Shown in pieces: positions 43,014 to 51,764 of a stretch of DNA of 64,000 nt. The notes beneath the pieces were generated by a model that worked only from the letters and a program-made list of their open reading frames with translations, made no database searches and was not told the origin of the DNA. Each line of letters opens with the position of its first letter. Within the stretch, counting starts at the first letter, position 1. The translations under genes and the position numbers were made by a program. The DNA lies in assembly GCA_023382655.1 (NCBI GenBank), contig JAHDWK010000030.1, positions 1-64,000 of the forward strand. The letters are read 5' to 3'. Source of the stretch: Anaerolineae bacterium. GTDB taxonomy: Bacteria; Chloroflexota; Anaerolineae; Promineifilales; Promineifilaceae.

Positions 43014-43523
43014 ATGTTGTTTGAGAATCTTTACCAGGAACTGGTGCGGGGATTAGAAATCATTCCTCTGTTGGTGGCCGATATGACGCCGGCTGAAGCC
43101 CAAGTCCGGCCCGCCCCGGAATCATGGTCAGCGCTGGAAGTTATCTGCCATCTGTACGACGAAGAACGCGAGGATTTCCGGCAGCGCCTGGACATTATGC
43201 TGCATCGGCCGCATGAACCGCTGCCAGACATTGACCCGCAGGGCTGGGTCACCAGCCGCCAATATAATGAGCGCAATCTGGCGGAGATGGTGCAGAAGTT
43301 CACAGCCGAACGCGCCCAATCTTTGGCCTGGCTCAAGGGTTTGGCCGCACCCAATTGGGAATCGGTTTATTCAAACGAATACGGTTCCATGAAAGCAGGG
43401 GAGATGTTCGCCGCCTGGGTAGCGCATGATAATCTACACACGCGCCAACTGGTGGAACTGCGCCGCAGCCGTTTGCTGAATCTGACAGCGCCATATGATG
43501 TGGGATATGCCGGGGATTGGTAA
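43014..43523 (+). CDS. DinB-family protein
   Basis: A 169-residue four-helix DinB/YfiT-type protein. Metal-binding His candidates lie in WSALEVICHLYDEEREDF and AWVAHDNLHTRQLVELRR. Family members are metal-dependent transferases or hydrolases, often using small thiols such as bacillithiol or mycothiol; substrate is unknown. AAGGAG lies 8 nt before the ATG. It forms a two-gene unit with the next small gene. Confidence 0.85.
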   Translation: MLFENLYQELVRGLEIIPLLVADMTPAEAQVRPAPESWSALEVICHLYDEEREDFRQRLDIMLHRPHEPLPDIDPQGWVTSRQYNERNLAEMVQKFTAERAQSLAWLKGLAAPNWESVYSNEYGSMKAGEMFAAWVAHDNLHTRQLVELRRSRLLNLTAPYDVGYAGDW

Positions 43524-43542
43524 ATTAGTGGAGAAGTCAGCA

Positions 43543-43860
43543 ATGTTAACGACGGAAATGCAATCAGCAGAAGCCTTATGGCTGGAAATCAAAACGTATT
43601 TGGAGGAGAAGAAAAATCTCCTCAATGAGGAGATCATCAACTACCCACCACCCATTCCCGCCTGCGATGCGCAGTTCAACTACCTTTTGGAGGAGCGGGC
43701 GCGGTTGACGGCGGAACTGAACAGGCTGCAAGAGCTTGCCGGGCAAGGAGCGGATGACGCCGACACAACCAGGCTGTTGCAAGAATTCATTACGTCCTGC
43801 GCCCACATTGATACGGATTCAGAAGTCGCGTGGAACATCCGATTCCATATTGCTGTTTAG
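43543..43860 (+). CDS. Small helical hypothetical protein
   Basis: The 105-residue protein begins MLTTEMQSAEALWLEIKTYL and is mostly charged helix (EEKKNLLNEEIINY, LLEERARLTAELNRLQELAG). GGAGAAG precedes ATG 43543; the longer frame overlapping the DinB gene is rejected. It has no recognised domain. It is followed by a strong hairpin. Confidence 0.65.
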   Translation: MLTTEMQSAEALWLEIKTYLEEKKNLLNEEIINYPPPIPACDAQFNYLLEERARLTAELNRLQELAGQGADDADTTRLLQEFITSCAHIDTDSEVAWNIRFHIAV

Positions 43861-43893
43861 GAATTAAACCCCCTCATAGAAATTTACAGATTG

Positions 43894-43929
43894 AGACCCT
43901 AAGGGTGTTTTGGAAAACCCTTAGGGTCT
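43894..43929 (+). terminator. 13-bp hairpin terminator
   Basis: AGACCCTAAGGGT (43894-43906), 10-nt loop with TTTT, ACCCTTAGGGTCT (43917-43929). Only a short ATTT follows, so termination efficiency is unclear; symmetry allows action on both strands. Confidence 0.7.
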
Positions 43930-43937
43930 ATTTGCGG

Positions 43938-43943
43938 TATAAT
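43938..43943 (+). promoter_or_regulatory. -10 element TATAAT of response-regulator gene
   Basis: GGTATAATGG lies 68 nt before the chosen start codon. The -35 would fall in the preceding hairpin. Confidence 0.45.
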
Positions 43944-44005
43944 GGCAGCGTGACGCAGTATGAGAACATGCACGAGAACAATACTATGTGGATGATGAGG
44001 ACGGT

Positions 44006-44377
44006 ATGACCACCATATTACAAATTGAAGATAACCATGCCAACCGGCTGCTGGTGGAGCGGGTGCTGGCGCCACACAACTATCGTCTGCTCCACGCCTC
44101 AGACGGAGAGAGCGGGGTAACGCTGGCCCTTGAAGAGAAGCCGGATTTGATTCTGGTGGACATGGGGCTACCGGATGTAGATGGGCAAACGGTTGTCACC
44201 CTGCTGCGCCAAATCCCGGAAATGCAAGATATTCCCATTGTGGCGGTGACTGCCTGGCCCCCGGAAAAGGCCATGGAAATTGCGCAACGGTATGGGTGTG
44301 ATGGCTGCATTACCAAGCCGATTGACATTCGCTCCTTTCCGGCCGAGATTGCCGCCTACCTGGAAAAACGCAAATAG
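44006..44377 (+). CDS. CheY-like single-domain response regulator
   Basis: The 123-residue receiver domain has the acidic pair in LQIEDN, the phospho-acceptor in LILVDMGLPDVDG, the Thr switch in VAVTAWP and the Lys in GCDGCITKPID, all in expected order. There is no output domain. GAGG precedes ATG 44006. No histidine kinase is adjacent. Confidence 0.9.
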   Translation: MTTILQIEDNHANRLLVERVLAPHNYRLLHASDGESGVTLALEEKPDLILVDMGLPDVDGQTVVTLLRQIPEMQDIPIVAVTAWPPEKAMEIAQRYGCDGCITKPIDIRSFPAEIAAYLEKRK

Positions 44378-44476
44378 ACCGAACCGGTTGACGAGGTGGT
44401 CTGATCTTTAGGCAACCCACCTGGTCTCAACAACACCCGGACAAACAAATTAAACACGCCTCTTGAATACACCAAG

Positions 44477-45319
44477 ATGAAAATTATACCCGCAGACCAG
44501 TTTACGCCTGAAGAGCTGACAGACGCATATAATGAAACACGCATGGACTATCTGGTGCCCATGCCTATGAACGTGGCGCGTTTTCAGGAATACACCCGGG
44601 TTTACGACATTAACATGTCTTGTTCCTGTGTGGTTTATGATGCCGAGGCCGAGTTGGTATTGGGTCTGGGCATGTTAGGGGTGCGGGCGGATCGTGGTTG
44701 GATTACCCGGTTGGGTGTGCTGCCTTACGGCCGTCGCCTGGGCACCGGTTCCACCATCATGTCTGGTCTGCTGGCCCAAAGCGAAAACCTGGGCGTCAAA
44801 ACCGTCTGGCTGGAAGTGATCAAAGGCAACACCCCCGCACACCAGCTCTTCTATAAATTTGGCTTTCAAGATGTGCGTGAACTCGTTGTGGCCCGCCGCC
44901 CGCCTAATCCCGACATCAACCAGGCCGCCCTGGACCGCATCAAGCGCGTCACGTCGCTCAACCATGAAGATGCCATTATATTGCTCTCCCACCGCAAAGA
45001 GCGCCCCAACTGGCTGAATGAAACCGAAACCTTTCAAAATGCGCGGAATCTGTCGGCGCTGCTGGTGGAACTGCACAACGGCGGGCGCGGCTGGGTCACC
45101 TACCACGCCGGACTGCTGCAATTGACCCGCCTGGTGGTGGAAGTGACCGTCGGCGACCCTTGTGAAGTGACCGAATCGGTCTTAAGCATTATGCACCAAC
45201 GCCACAAACGGCAAGACACCATTGCTGAAAATTTCTGTGATGATGGCATCTGGCAGGGGTTCCAAAAGGTTGGCTATTTTGAATCATTCCGACGTGTGGA
45301 AATGAAACGAGAGATGTAG
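44477..45319 (+). CDS. GNAT-family acetyltransferase
   Basis: The 280-residue protein has the acetyl-CoA-binding core at about residues 50-140: WITRLGVLPYGRRLGTGSTI (the R/Q-x-x-G-x-G/A loop) and NTPAHQLFYKFGFQDVREL. The second half (about 145-280) is a different alpha/beta region, unusual for a simple GNAT (normally 150-180 residues); it may be a degenerate second GNAT fold. Substrate unknown. No strong ribosome site. Confidence 0.8.
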   Translation: MKIIPADQFTPEELTDAYNETRMDYLVPMPMNVARFQEYTRVYDINMSCSCVVYDAEAELVLGLGMLGVRADRGWITRLGVLPYGRRLGTGSTIMSGLLAQSENLGVKTVWLEVIKGNTPAHQLFYKFGFQDVRELVVARRPPNPDINQAALDRIKRVTSLNHEDAIILLSHRKERPNWLNETETFQNARNLSALLVELHNGGRGWVTYHAGLLQLTRLVVEVTVGDPCEVTESVLSIMHQRHKRQDTIAENFCDDGIWQGFQKVGYFESFRRVEMKREM

Positions 45320-45352
45320 ATACAACGAGCTTTAGAGGCCCGTTGTATCTAC
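45316..45352 (+). repeat. Hairpin at end of GNAT gene
   Basis: GTAGATACAACG (45316-45327) and CGTTGTATCTAC (45341-45352) form 12-bp arms; the GNAT stop codon lies in the left arm. It ends 12 nt before the next start. Confidence 0.65.
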
Positions 45353-45363
45353 GAGTATACATT

Positions 45364-46308
45364 ATGATTGAACCTACGGCCGTGACCCAGGCTGCCCACC
45401 GTATTCAAGGCATTGCCCACCGTACCCCGGTGATGACCTCACGCGCTCTGAACGAGTTGACCGGGCGGCAAATTTTCCTGAAGTGTGAAAACTTCCAACG
45501 TGTGGGCGCTTTCAAATTTCGTGGCGCTTACAACGCCGTCAGCCAGTTGAGCGATACCCAAAAAGCAGCCGGCGTTGTCACCCATTCCAGCGGCAACCAC
45601 GCGCAAGGGCTGGCGCTGGCGGCGCAACTGTTGGGTATACACGCCACCATCGTCATGCCCGACGATTCCCCCGCTGTGAAAAAGGCGGCCACTGCCGGTT
45701 ATGGCGCACAGATTGTCACCTGCCCGGCCATTGATCGGGACCGGGTGTGCGCCGATTTGATGGCCGAATTCGGTTACACCCTCATTCACCCGTTTGACAA
45801 CTGGCAGATCATCGCCGGGCAGGGCACGGCCGCGCAAGAACTGTTAGCCGAAGTTGGCGAGTTAGATTTACTCTTTGTGCCGGTTGGTGGCGGCGGTTTG
45901 ATTAGCGGCTGCGCGTTGGCCGCCGCCGGGCACAGCCCCCATGTGCGCGTGGTAGGCGTGGAACCGGCAGCGGGCGCAGATGCCAACCAATCCTGGCGCG
46001 ACGGGCAGATTGTGAAGCTGGACAGTGTACCCGACACCATTGCCGACGGGCTGCGCACCCGCGCCATCGGCGAACGCAATCTGGCGGTGATGACGCGCTA
46101 TGTGCATGACATGACGGCCGTGCCCGACGACGCCATCATTGAAACCCTCAAATTCCTCTGGCAGCGGCTCAAGCTAGTGGTGGAACCGAGCGGCGCAGCG
46201 GCGCTGGCCCCCCTTTACAGCGGCCAATACACCGCCCCCGGCCAACGGGTGGGCGTCATCCTCTCCGGCGGCAATGCGGATATGGCCGCCCTATTGCCCT
46301 ACTTTTAG
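45364..46308 (+). CDS. Threonine/serine dehydratase family PLP enzyme
   Basis: A 314-residue fold-type II PLP enzyme. The Schiff-base Lys is in FKFRGAYNAV, the SSGNHAQGLALAAQ loop binds the substrate carboxylate, and VPVGGGGLISG binds the phosphate. Length and lack of an ACT domain fit catabolic threonine dehydratase or serine racemase. It deaminates Thr/Ser to 2-oxo acids, or racemises Ser. ATG 45364 is chosen; there is no clear ribosome site because a hairpin precedes it. Confidence 0.88.
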   Translation: MIEPTAVTQAAHRIQGIAHRTPVMTSRALNELTGRQIFLKCENFQRVGAFKFRGAYNAVSQLSDTQKAAGVVTHSSGNHAQGLALAAQLLGIHATIVMPDDSPAVKKAATAGYGAQIVTCPAIDRDRVCADLMAEFGYTLIHPFDNWQIIAGQGTAAQELLAEVGELDLLFVPVGGGGLISGCALAAAGHSPHVRVVGVEPAAGADANQSWRDGQIVKLDSVPDTIADGLRTRAIGERNLAVMTRYVHDMTAVPDDAIIETLKFLWQRLKLVVEPSGAAALAPLYSGQYTAPGQRVGVILSGGNADMAALLPYF

Positions 46309-46310
46309 CC

Positions 46311-46337
46311 GTAGGGTGATATTGAAAATCGCCCTAC
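46311..46337 (+). repeat. Hairpin GTAGGGTGATAT/GAAAATCGCCCTAC (family D)
   Basis: An inverted repeat starting 3 nt after the dehydratase stop, loop TT-like, 9 nt before the next ATG. Confidence 0.6.
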
Positions 46338-46345
46338 CCCAGATC

Positions 46346-47158
46346 ATGCACCACAACCATTTACGCTCCCTGCAAATTCGACCCATCCCGACCGAGCAGC
46401 AAGAACGGTTTCCCTTCAACATCCCGGCGATTAAGGGGAATACGGAGATTGTGCTGGACACGGCCGTGACCTTCCTCGTTGGTGAAAATGGCTCCGGCAA
46501 ATCCACGCTGCTAGAGGCGTTAGCCACTGCCATCGGTGCGTATACCATCGGTGCGGAAGAGTTGGCGCGTGACCAGACGTTGGCTCACGCACAGGAGTTG
46601 GCCGGGTATCTCAAGTTGGTCTGGTCCATCAAAACCCGGCACGGCTTTTTTCTGCGCGCCGAAGATTTTTTCGGCTACGTCAAGCGGTTGGCGCAGATGG
46701 AAGCGGAATTACAGGCAGAATTGCAACGGGTAGACCGGGAATACAACGGCCGTTCCAAACAGGCCAAAAATCTGGCGCGGATGCCGTTTGCCGGGCAATT
46801 ACACCAGATGCGGCAGCAGTACGGCCGTGACCTGAACACTTACTCACACGGCGAAAGTTTCCTGGAACTGTTTCAATCCCGTTTGCAGCCCAACGGCCTC
46901 TATCTGCTGGACGAACCGGAAGCGCCGCTCTCACCCACCCGCCAGTTGACCCTGCTCTCTATGGTCAAGCAGATGGCCGACCAGAACTGCCAGTTCATCA
47001 TCGCCACCCACTCCCCCATTCTCATGGCCTATCCCGGCGCCGCCATCCTCAGCTTTGACTATGCCCCCGCTCGCCGCGTGGTCTATGAAGAACTGGAACA
47101 CGTCACCGTCACCCGCTCCTTCCTGAATGACCCGGAGGCTTACTTGAGGCATTTGTGA
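46346..47158 (+). CDS. Stand-alone ABC/RecF-type AAA ATPase
   Basis: The 270-residue ATPase has Walker A FLVGENGSGKSTLLEAL (near residue 45), the signature-like SHGESFLELF and Walker B LYLLDEPEAPLSPTRQ with a following switch His (IATHSPI). A coiled part between (QMEAELQAELQRVDREYNG) is short. This is the YbbL/AAA_21-type seen in many genomes with unknown partner. The start at 46346 removes 24 residues encoded by the upstream hairpin. Confidence 0.85.
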   Translation: MHHNHLRSLQIRPIPTEQQERFPFNIPAIKGNTEIVLDTAVTFLVGENGSGKSTLLEALATAIGAYTIGAEELARDQTLAHAQELAGYLKLVWSIKTRHGFFLRAEDFFGYVKRLAQMEAELQAELQRVDREYNGRSKQAKNLARMPFAGQLHQMRQQYGRDLNTYSHGESFLELFQSRLQPNGLYLLDEPEAPLSPTRQLTLLSMVKQMADQNCQFIIATHSPILMAYPGAAILSFDYAPARRVVYEELEHVTVTRSFLNDPEAYLRHL

Positions 47159-47160
47159 TT

Positions 47161-47189
47161 GAGGAGGGCGATTTTGAAAATCGCCCTAC
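47161..47189 (+). repeat. Hairpin GAGGGCGATTTT/GAAAATCGCCCTAC (family D)
   Basis: Directly after the ATPase stop and 8 nt before the glycosyltransferase start. The right half GAAAATCGCCCTAC is identical to that at 46324-46337. Confidence 0.65.
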
Positions 47190-47197
47190 ATGACCCC

Positions 47198-48100
47198 ATG
47201 ACCACTCTCTCTATCATCATCGTCAACTACAACACCTGCCAGCTTTTGGATGATTGTCTGGCCTCGTTGGCTACGGCCGTGCCGCCCCCCGATGACCTGG
47301 AAATCATCGTCGTGGACAACGCCTCCGCCGATGGCAGCGTGGACATGGTACGGCAAAAATATACGGCCGTGCAGATGGTGGCGCTGCCCCAAAACGTCGG
47401 CTTCTCCGCCGGAAACAACCGGGGACTGGATGTTGCCACCGGTAAATATGTTCTCTTCCTCAACTCAGATACACGAGTGAGCCAGAATGCCCTGGCTGAA
47501 CCGCTGGCTTACCTGCAAGCACACCCCCATGTCGGCGCACTGACCGTGCGGCTCATCTACCCCAACGGGCAACGTGACCCGGACAACCATCGCGGTTTCC
47601 CCACACCCTGGAACGCCTTTTGCCACTTTGCCGGATTGGGCAAACTGTTTCCCCGCAATCCCCGCTTCAACGGTTACTTTCAGAGCTACGCCAATTTTGA
47701 CGAGACGCATCCGGTGGAAGTGATTGCCGGATCGTTTATGATGATGCCCCTGGCGCTCTGCCGCCAGCTAGGTGGTTGGGACGAAACATACTTTTTCTAC
47801 GGCGAGGATATTGATTTTTGCTACCGTATCTGGCAGGCAGGCTATGAAATCGTTTATTATCCCCATGTGGATGTGCTGCATTACAAAGGGGCCAGTTCGG
47901 GCCTGCGCAAAGAGTCGGCGGAAATTGCCCGCCCGCCCAAAGAGACGCGGGTGCGGGTGGCGAAGGAATCGGTACGGGCGATGAAGATTTTTTACCAGAA
48001 GTTTTATCGCGAGCAGTATCCGGGTTGGGTCACGGCCGTGATCCTGGCCGGAATTCAACTGCGCGGCTGGTTTCGCATTGTCAAGCACCAACTGAGTTGA
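47198..48100 (+). CDS. Family 2 glycosyltransferase
   Basis: A 300-residue GT-A enzyme with an N-terminal LSIIIVNYNTCQLLDDCLAS, nucleotide-sugar Asp in IIVVDNASADGS, DxD-like motif in VLFLNSDTRV and the acceptor motif WDETYFFYGEDIDFCYRIWQ. The size matches rhamnosyltransferase-type GT2 proteins acting at the cell surface. The C-terminus has a helix with Arg/Lys suggesting peripheral membrane contact. ATG 47198 chosen. Confidence 0.88.
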   Translation: MTTLSIIIVNYNTCQLLDDCLASLATAVPPPDDLEIIVVDNASADGSVDMVRQKYTAVQMVALPQNVGFSAGNNRGLDVATGKYVLFLNSDTRVSQNALAEPLAYLQAHPHVGALTVRLIYPNGQRDPDNHRGFPTPWNAFCHFAGLGKLFPRNPRFNGYFQSYANFDETHPVEVIAGSFMMMPLALCRQLGGWDETYFFYGEDIDFCYRIWQAGYEIVYYPHVDVLHYKGASSGLRKESAEIARPPKETRVRVAKESVRAMKIFYQKFYREQYPGWVTAVILAGIQLRGWFRIVKHQLS

Positions 48101-48109
48101 GAGGTGAAC

Positions 48110-49528
48110 ATGTTAAAACACCAATTTATCAGAATAATGACCGGGTTAGTGGGGGCGGTGATGTTGCTGACGGCCGTGCTCCACCTCCTTCACGCCCAAC
48201 CGCAAGGCAGCGCCACCTTTGGCTATGGGTTTAACGTCGCTGCCTGGGATGTGCCGCAGTTGCAGGCAATGGGTTTTAATTGGATCAAGGTTTTTAATGG
48301 CCCTGGCAGTCGCCTGCCGGTGCGGGTGTTGCTGCGCATTGACGCCAACGTCAACCATTTTAATAACCTGAACGCCTTTGGCAATTCCGTAGCCCAGTTG
48401 GCCCAGGAGCAGGCCGGTTTTGTAGATGCCTATGAGATCGGCAATGAGCCTAATCTGGACGCCAGTTATGGTTGGGCGGCGCCGCCTATTGCCGCCGATT
48501 ATGTGGCCGTGCTGTGTGAGGCTTACGGCCGTATCAAAGCCATAGACCCGGACACGCTGGTCATCTCCGCCGGGCTGGCTCCTACCGGTCGGGTGCAGGG
48601 CAATTGGAACGGGCACAACGGCCACAACGGCCTCTACCAGGACGAACGGGAGTTCTTCCTGGAATTTGTAGCCGCGGGCGGCGGCAATTGTCTGGATGGC
48701 GTGGGCTACCATCCCTACGGCTATAGCGCCGATTACGACGCCACGCCTGACATTCCCTCCGGCGACCCTACCCAAAATTGCGCCAACGGTTTCTGTTTTC
48801 GCGGCGCAGAAAAGCTGTATGAACTGATGCAGGCGCATGGTCTGGGCGGTAAGAAAATCTGGGCGACGGAGTTTGGCTGGATTACGCCGCCGCCCGATCA
48901 CTGTCTGAGCGACCCCGGCTGGCAGGGACGACAGTGGCAAATTGTGTCACCGCAGAAGCAAGCGGATAATTTAGTGGGCGCATATGAATACGCGACGACG
49001 AACTGGGCCTGGATGGAGGCGATGTTTATCTTCAATTTGAACTTCAACCAGTCGCCCAGTTACCCGGAATGTGAACAAATGCGTTTCTACAGCGTAATGG
49101 GCCGGCCCGCCGAGCAGGCGCTGACGGACATGCCCAAAGTGTCACCACCGGCTGCGGGTGAATTGCAGGTCAGTCCGCTGGCGCTGACGACGATTATCAC
49201 ACCGGGACAGTTGCCCTTGACGAGTACGGCCGTGCTCCATGTGCACAACAGCGGCGTCACTTCTCTCGACTACACCATCACCGCCACCACTACCGCGCCG
49301 CTCTCCATTACACTGCCGCTTACCGCTTCTGGAACGCTGATCACGGGGCAGAGCGTGACCATGCCCGTGCACCTGTCCCTGCCCGCGTCACCCATTGGTT
49401 TATACACAGGCACAGTGACGGCCGTGTCCGAATCATCCGGCTTGACCAATACTCAGACGATACCGGTACGGGTGTACGTGTGGCAGACGATACATCGGGT
49501 CTATTTGCCGGTAGTGCTGCGTAATTGA
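48110..49528 (+). CDS. Secreted glycosidase-like protein with YLPxxxRN tail
   Basis: This 472-residue protein has a signal peptide (MTGLVGAVMLLTAVLHLLHA). A TIM-barrel-like catalytic region follows (about 35-335) with AYEIGNEPNLDASYG (acid/base Glu) and KIWATEFGWITPP (nucleophile Glu), as in clan-A glycosidases of GH39/GH5 type. A C-terminal Ig-like beta domain (about 355-455) ends in HRVYLPVVLRN. That tail resembles the end of the HzsA-like protein and may be a surface-sorting signal. ATG 48110 follows GAGG and is preferred to GTG 48104. Confidence 0.78.
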   Translation: MLKHQFIRIMTGLVGAVMLLTAVLHLLHAQPQGSATFGYGFNVAAWDVPQLQAMGFNWIKVFNGPGSRLPVRVLLRIDANVNHFNNLNAFGNSVAQLAQEQAGFVDAYEIGNEPNLDASYGWAAPPIAADYVAVLCEAYGRIKAIDPDTLVISAGLAPTGRVQGNWNGHNGHNGLYQDEREFFLEFVAAGGGNCLDGVGYHPYGYSADYDATPDIPSGDPTQNCANGFCFRGAEKLYELMQAHGLGGKKIWATEFGWITPPPDHCLSDPGWQGRQWQIVSPQKQADNLVGAYEYATTNWAWMEAMFIFNLNFNQSPSYPECEQMRFYSVMGRPAEQALTDMPKVSPPAAGELQVSPLALTTIITPGQLPLTSTAVLHVHNSGVTSLDYTITATTTAPLSITLPLTASGTLITGQSVTMPVHLSLPASPIGLYTGTVTAVSESSGLTNTQTIPVRVYVWQTIHRVYLPVVLRN

Positions 49529-49566
49529 GTAATTGGTGGGTCAATTACCCAATTACCCAATTACCT
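49521..49566. repeat. GTAATTGAGTAATTGG repeat (family B)
   Basis: Overlaps the stop of the secreted glycosidase gene; imperfect inverted repeat TAATTGAGTAATTGG/TCAATTACCCAATTA. Possible terminator without clear T-tract. Confidence 0.6.
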
Positions 49567-49629
49567 ACTGACCATTATTTGCACAGTTTGCCCAAAGACA
49601 AACGGCCAAACTGGCAGCAGAATAAGCCT

Positions 49630-49911
49630 ATGTCATTCAATTGGTTAAATGATTTTCACCGGGAAATGGAAAAACCAGACAATTACGCCGAAAAAATATT
49701 GGCGCAGTACCGGCTGGGTATGAAAGCCAAGGGGTCAATTGCCGGTGTACGTATCGAACGAGACCGGGAAGGGTGTGACGCCTGCCAGTCGTTGGACGAA
49801 ACGGCCGTCTACCACCCCGACAACGCCCCTCACCTACCCTTACCCGCCTGCACCAAAGGCCGCCGCTGCGGCTGCGTCTACCGCCCGGTGATGAGCTACG
49901 AAAGCCCGTGA
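49630..49911 (+). CDS. Small Cys-rich hypothetical protein
   Basis: The 93-residue protein has CDACQSL near residue 53 and CTKGRRCGCVY near 78, probably a zinc-binding pair similar to phage Mu-head-like or minor-protein Cys motifs (CxxC...CRC). No function is recognised. ATG 49630 chosen; an upstream in-frame start lies in the preceding repeat. Confidence 0.6.
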   Translation: MSFNWLNDFHREMEKPDNYAEKILAQYRLGMKAKGSIAGVRIERDREGCDACQSLDETAVYHPDNAPHLPLPACTKGRRCGCVYRPVMSYESP

Positions 49912-49976
49912 TCCGTAACCCGTAATTCGTGAACCGTAATCGGATAACGGATTACGATTTACGGCTTACGAGTTAT
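49909..49976. repeat. Iterated CCGTAATTCG/GATTACG repeat (family A)
   Basis: Direct and inverted copies of CCGTAACCCGTAATTCG, GAACCGTAATCGG, AACGGATTACG and TTACGGCTTACGAG lie between the stop at 49911 and the GTG start at 49997. Confidence 0.7.
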
Positions 49977-49996
49977 ACCAACAAACTGGTGACTCC

Positions 49997-51715
49997 GTGA
50001 CATTGCACCCTCCCCTCTACCACCTGGCCCTGGACGATTTCCAGCGGGCGCGGCGGAAAGCGGCCATGGAACAACTGCTGGCGCGTTTTTCCGGGCGCTC
50101 CACCGATTTGCTGTCTTATGAAGAGCTGCGCCAGCAGTTGCGGGCGGTGAATCAGACGCCGCGTGGGCTGCAAGAGATTCCGTTGGACAAGATTGTGGGC
50201 AGCGTGGGGCGGTATAAAGATTTCACCCGCACCTTTTTGCCCCGGCAAGACAGCATTGAACATCGTTGGGCAAAGGTAAAAACGGCCGTACACGATCTGA
50301 CCGGCGTGCCCCCCATTGAAGTGTACCAATTAGGTGACGCTTATTTTGTGATTGATGGCAACCATCGCGTCTCTGTTGCCAGAGATATGGGTCTGTCCAC
50401 CATCTCTGCCTATGTGACCGAAGTAAAAACCCGCGTGCCACTCGCCGCCGATGATGACCTGGAGGAGATCATCTGCAAAGCCCGTTACGCCGAATTTTTG
50501 GAACAAACCGACCTGGACAAAATTCGCCCGGAAGCGGACCTGCTGATGACGTTTTGTGGTCAGTACCGGCTAATCTTGGATCATATAGCCGTCCACCGGC
50601 ATTATCTAGGGCTGGAGCAGCAGCGTTTTATTCCCGAAGCAGAAGCGATTGCCAGTTGGTATGATCATGTCTACCTGCCGGTGATCAACATTGTGCGTGA
50701 ACAGGGGATTTTGCGTTATTTTCCCGGCCGAACGGAGGCGGATATATATGTGCTGCTGGCCGAACACCGGGCAGAATTAACCGAAGTGTTGGGCTGGGAA
50801 GTGTCATCAGAAACGGCCGTGACCCAGCTTACCAAAGAAAAACGTTCCCCCATTCAGGCGTTGTTAGAAGCAGTTATACCGGCGGAACTGGGCAGCGGGC
50901 CGCCACCCGGTGTTTGGCGGGCAGAACTGGCGCGGAAACGGCAATCTGGCCGTCTCTTTGATGATATTCTCATCCCCATGGGCGCGCACCCGGCCGATTG
51001 GCGGGTGCTGGATGTGGGTATTGGCATTGCGCAGTTAGGGCAGAGCCGTTTGCTGGGACTGCATGTGGTGGATGAAGATAACATACCGGAAGAGGCCGTG
51101 CCACCCGAAGCAGTACGCGCCGAATTTGAACAGCGTTGTGCCACCGCCGGGGTGCAGGGTCAGTTCGCCGTGGAATGGGGCCATGTGGCCTCTAAAATTG
51201 TGCAGCGGTCAGTCTACACAGACGGTATTGTTTTGCCGGTGAATCATCCCCCGGAAACTGTAGCGGATCGGTATGCCTCAGGCTTGCAGTTCATTTTGCG
51301 CCACTGCCCTCGTCCCATTCTCACAGCGCCGCCTGGAGCGGTACGGCCGTTGACCCATGCGCTGCTGGCTTATGGCGGCGGCCAGACGCCGGCCGAAGAA
51401 GCGCTGTTCGTGGCTACTTATCTGGCGGCGCATTATCAGGTTCGGCTGTCAGTTGTCAGCGTTGGTGACAACATCCAGACGAACCGGGCCTTAGCCCGCG
51501 CCAGAGAGTATTTGCAAGGGGCAGGGGTGGCGGCTGACTTTTACGCGGAGGCGGGGGATGTTGTTGAGGTGGTGCAGGAAACGGCCGTGATCGCCCAGGC
51601 CGACTTCCTTGTCATGGGCGGTTTTGCCTACAGCCCATTGCGCACCTTGTTGCGGGGCAGTATCGCCAACCGGATGCTGTTGGCTTGTGATAAACCGCTT
51701 CTGATCTGTCGTTAA
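49997..51715 (+). CDS. ParB-like domain fused to universal stress protein domains
   Basis: The 572-residue protein has an N-terminal ParB/DUF4032-type region with YFVIDGNHRVSVARDMGLST (near residue 118). A helical middle (about 165-290) precedes two USP-type alpha/beta segments (about 315-440, DDILIPMGAHPADWRVLDVG; about 445-572, PLTHALLAYGGGQTPAEEAL). The final FLVMGGFAYSPLRTLLRGSI plus ANRMLLACDKPLLICR matches the USP nucleotide-binding end GxxGxxxxxxxGS. The combination suggests a nucleotide-sensing regulator. GTG start; no strong ribosome site. Confidence 0.78.
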   Translation: MTLHPPLYHLALDDFQRARRKAAMEQLLARFSGRSTDLLSYEELRQQLRAVNQTPRGLQEIPLDKIVGSVGRYKDFTRTFLPRQDSIEHRWAKVKTAVHDLTGVPPIEVYQLGDAYFVIDGNHRVSVARDMGLSTISAYVTEVKTRVPLAADDDLEEIICKARYAEFLEQTDLDKIRPEADLLMTFCGQYRLILDHIAVHRHYLGLEQQRFIPEAEAIASWYDHVYLPVINIVREQGILRYFPGRTEADIYVLLAEHRAELTEVLGWEVSSETAVTQLTKEKRSPIQALLEAVIPAELGSGPPPGVWRAELARKRQSGRLFDDILIPMGAHPADWRVLDVGIGIAQLGQSRLLGLHVVDEDNIPEEAVPPEAVRAEFEQRCATAGVQGQFAVEWGHVASKIVQRSVYTDGIVLPVNHPPETVADRYASGLQFILRHCPRPILTAPPGAVRPLTHALLAYGGGQTPAEEALFVATYLAAHYQVRLSVVSVGDNIQTNRALARAREYLQGAGVAADFYAEAGDVVEVVQETAVIAQADFLVMGGFAYSPLRTLLRGSIANRMLLACDKPLLICR

Positions 51716-51723
51716 GGGAAGGG

Positions 51724-51756
51724 AGATTGGTTCAATCTGGCAGATTGAACCAATCT
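51724..51756. terminator. Near-perfect palindrome AGATTGGTTCAATCTG (family C)
   Basis: Arms of 16 nt around a single base, between the + gene ending at 51715 and the - gene ending at 51765. Convergent position suits a bidirectional terminator. Confidence 0.65.
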
Positions 51757-51764
51757 GAAAACTA

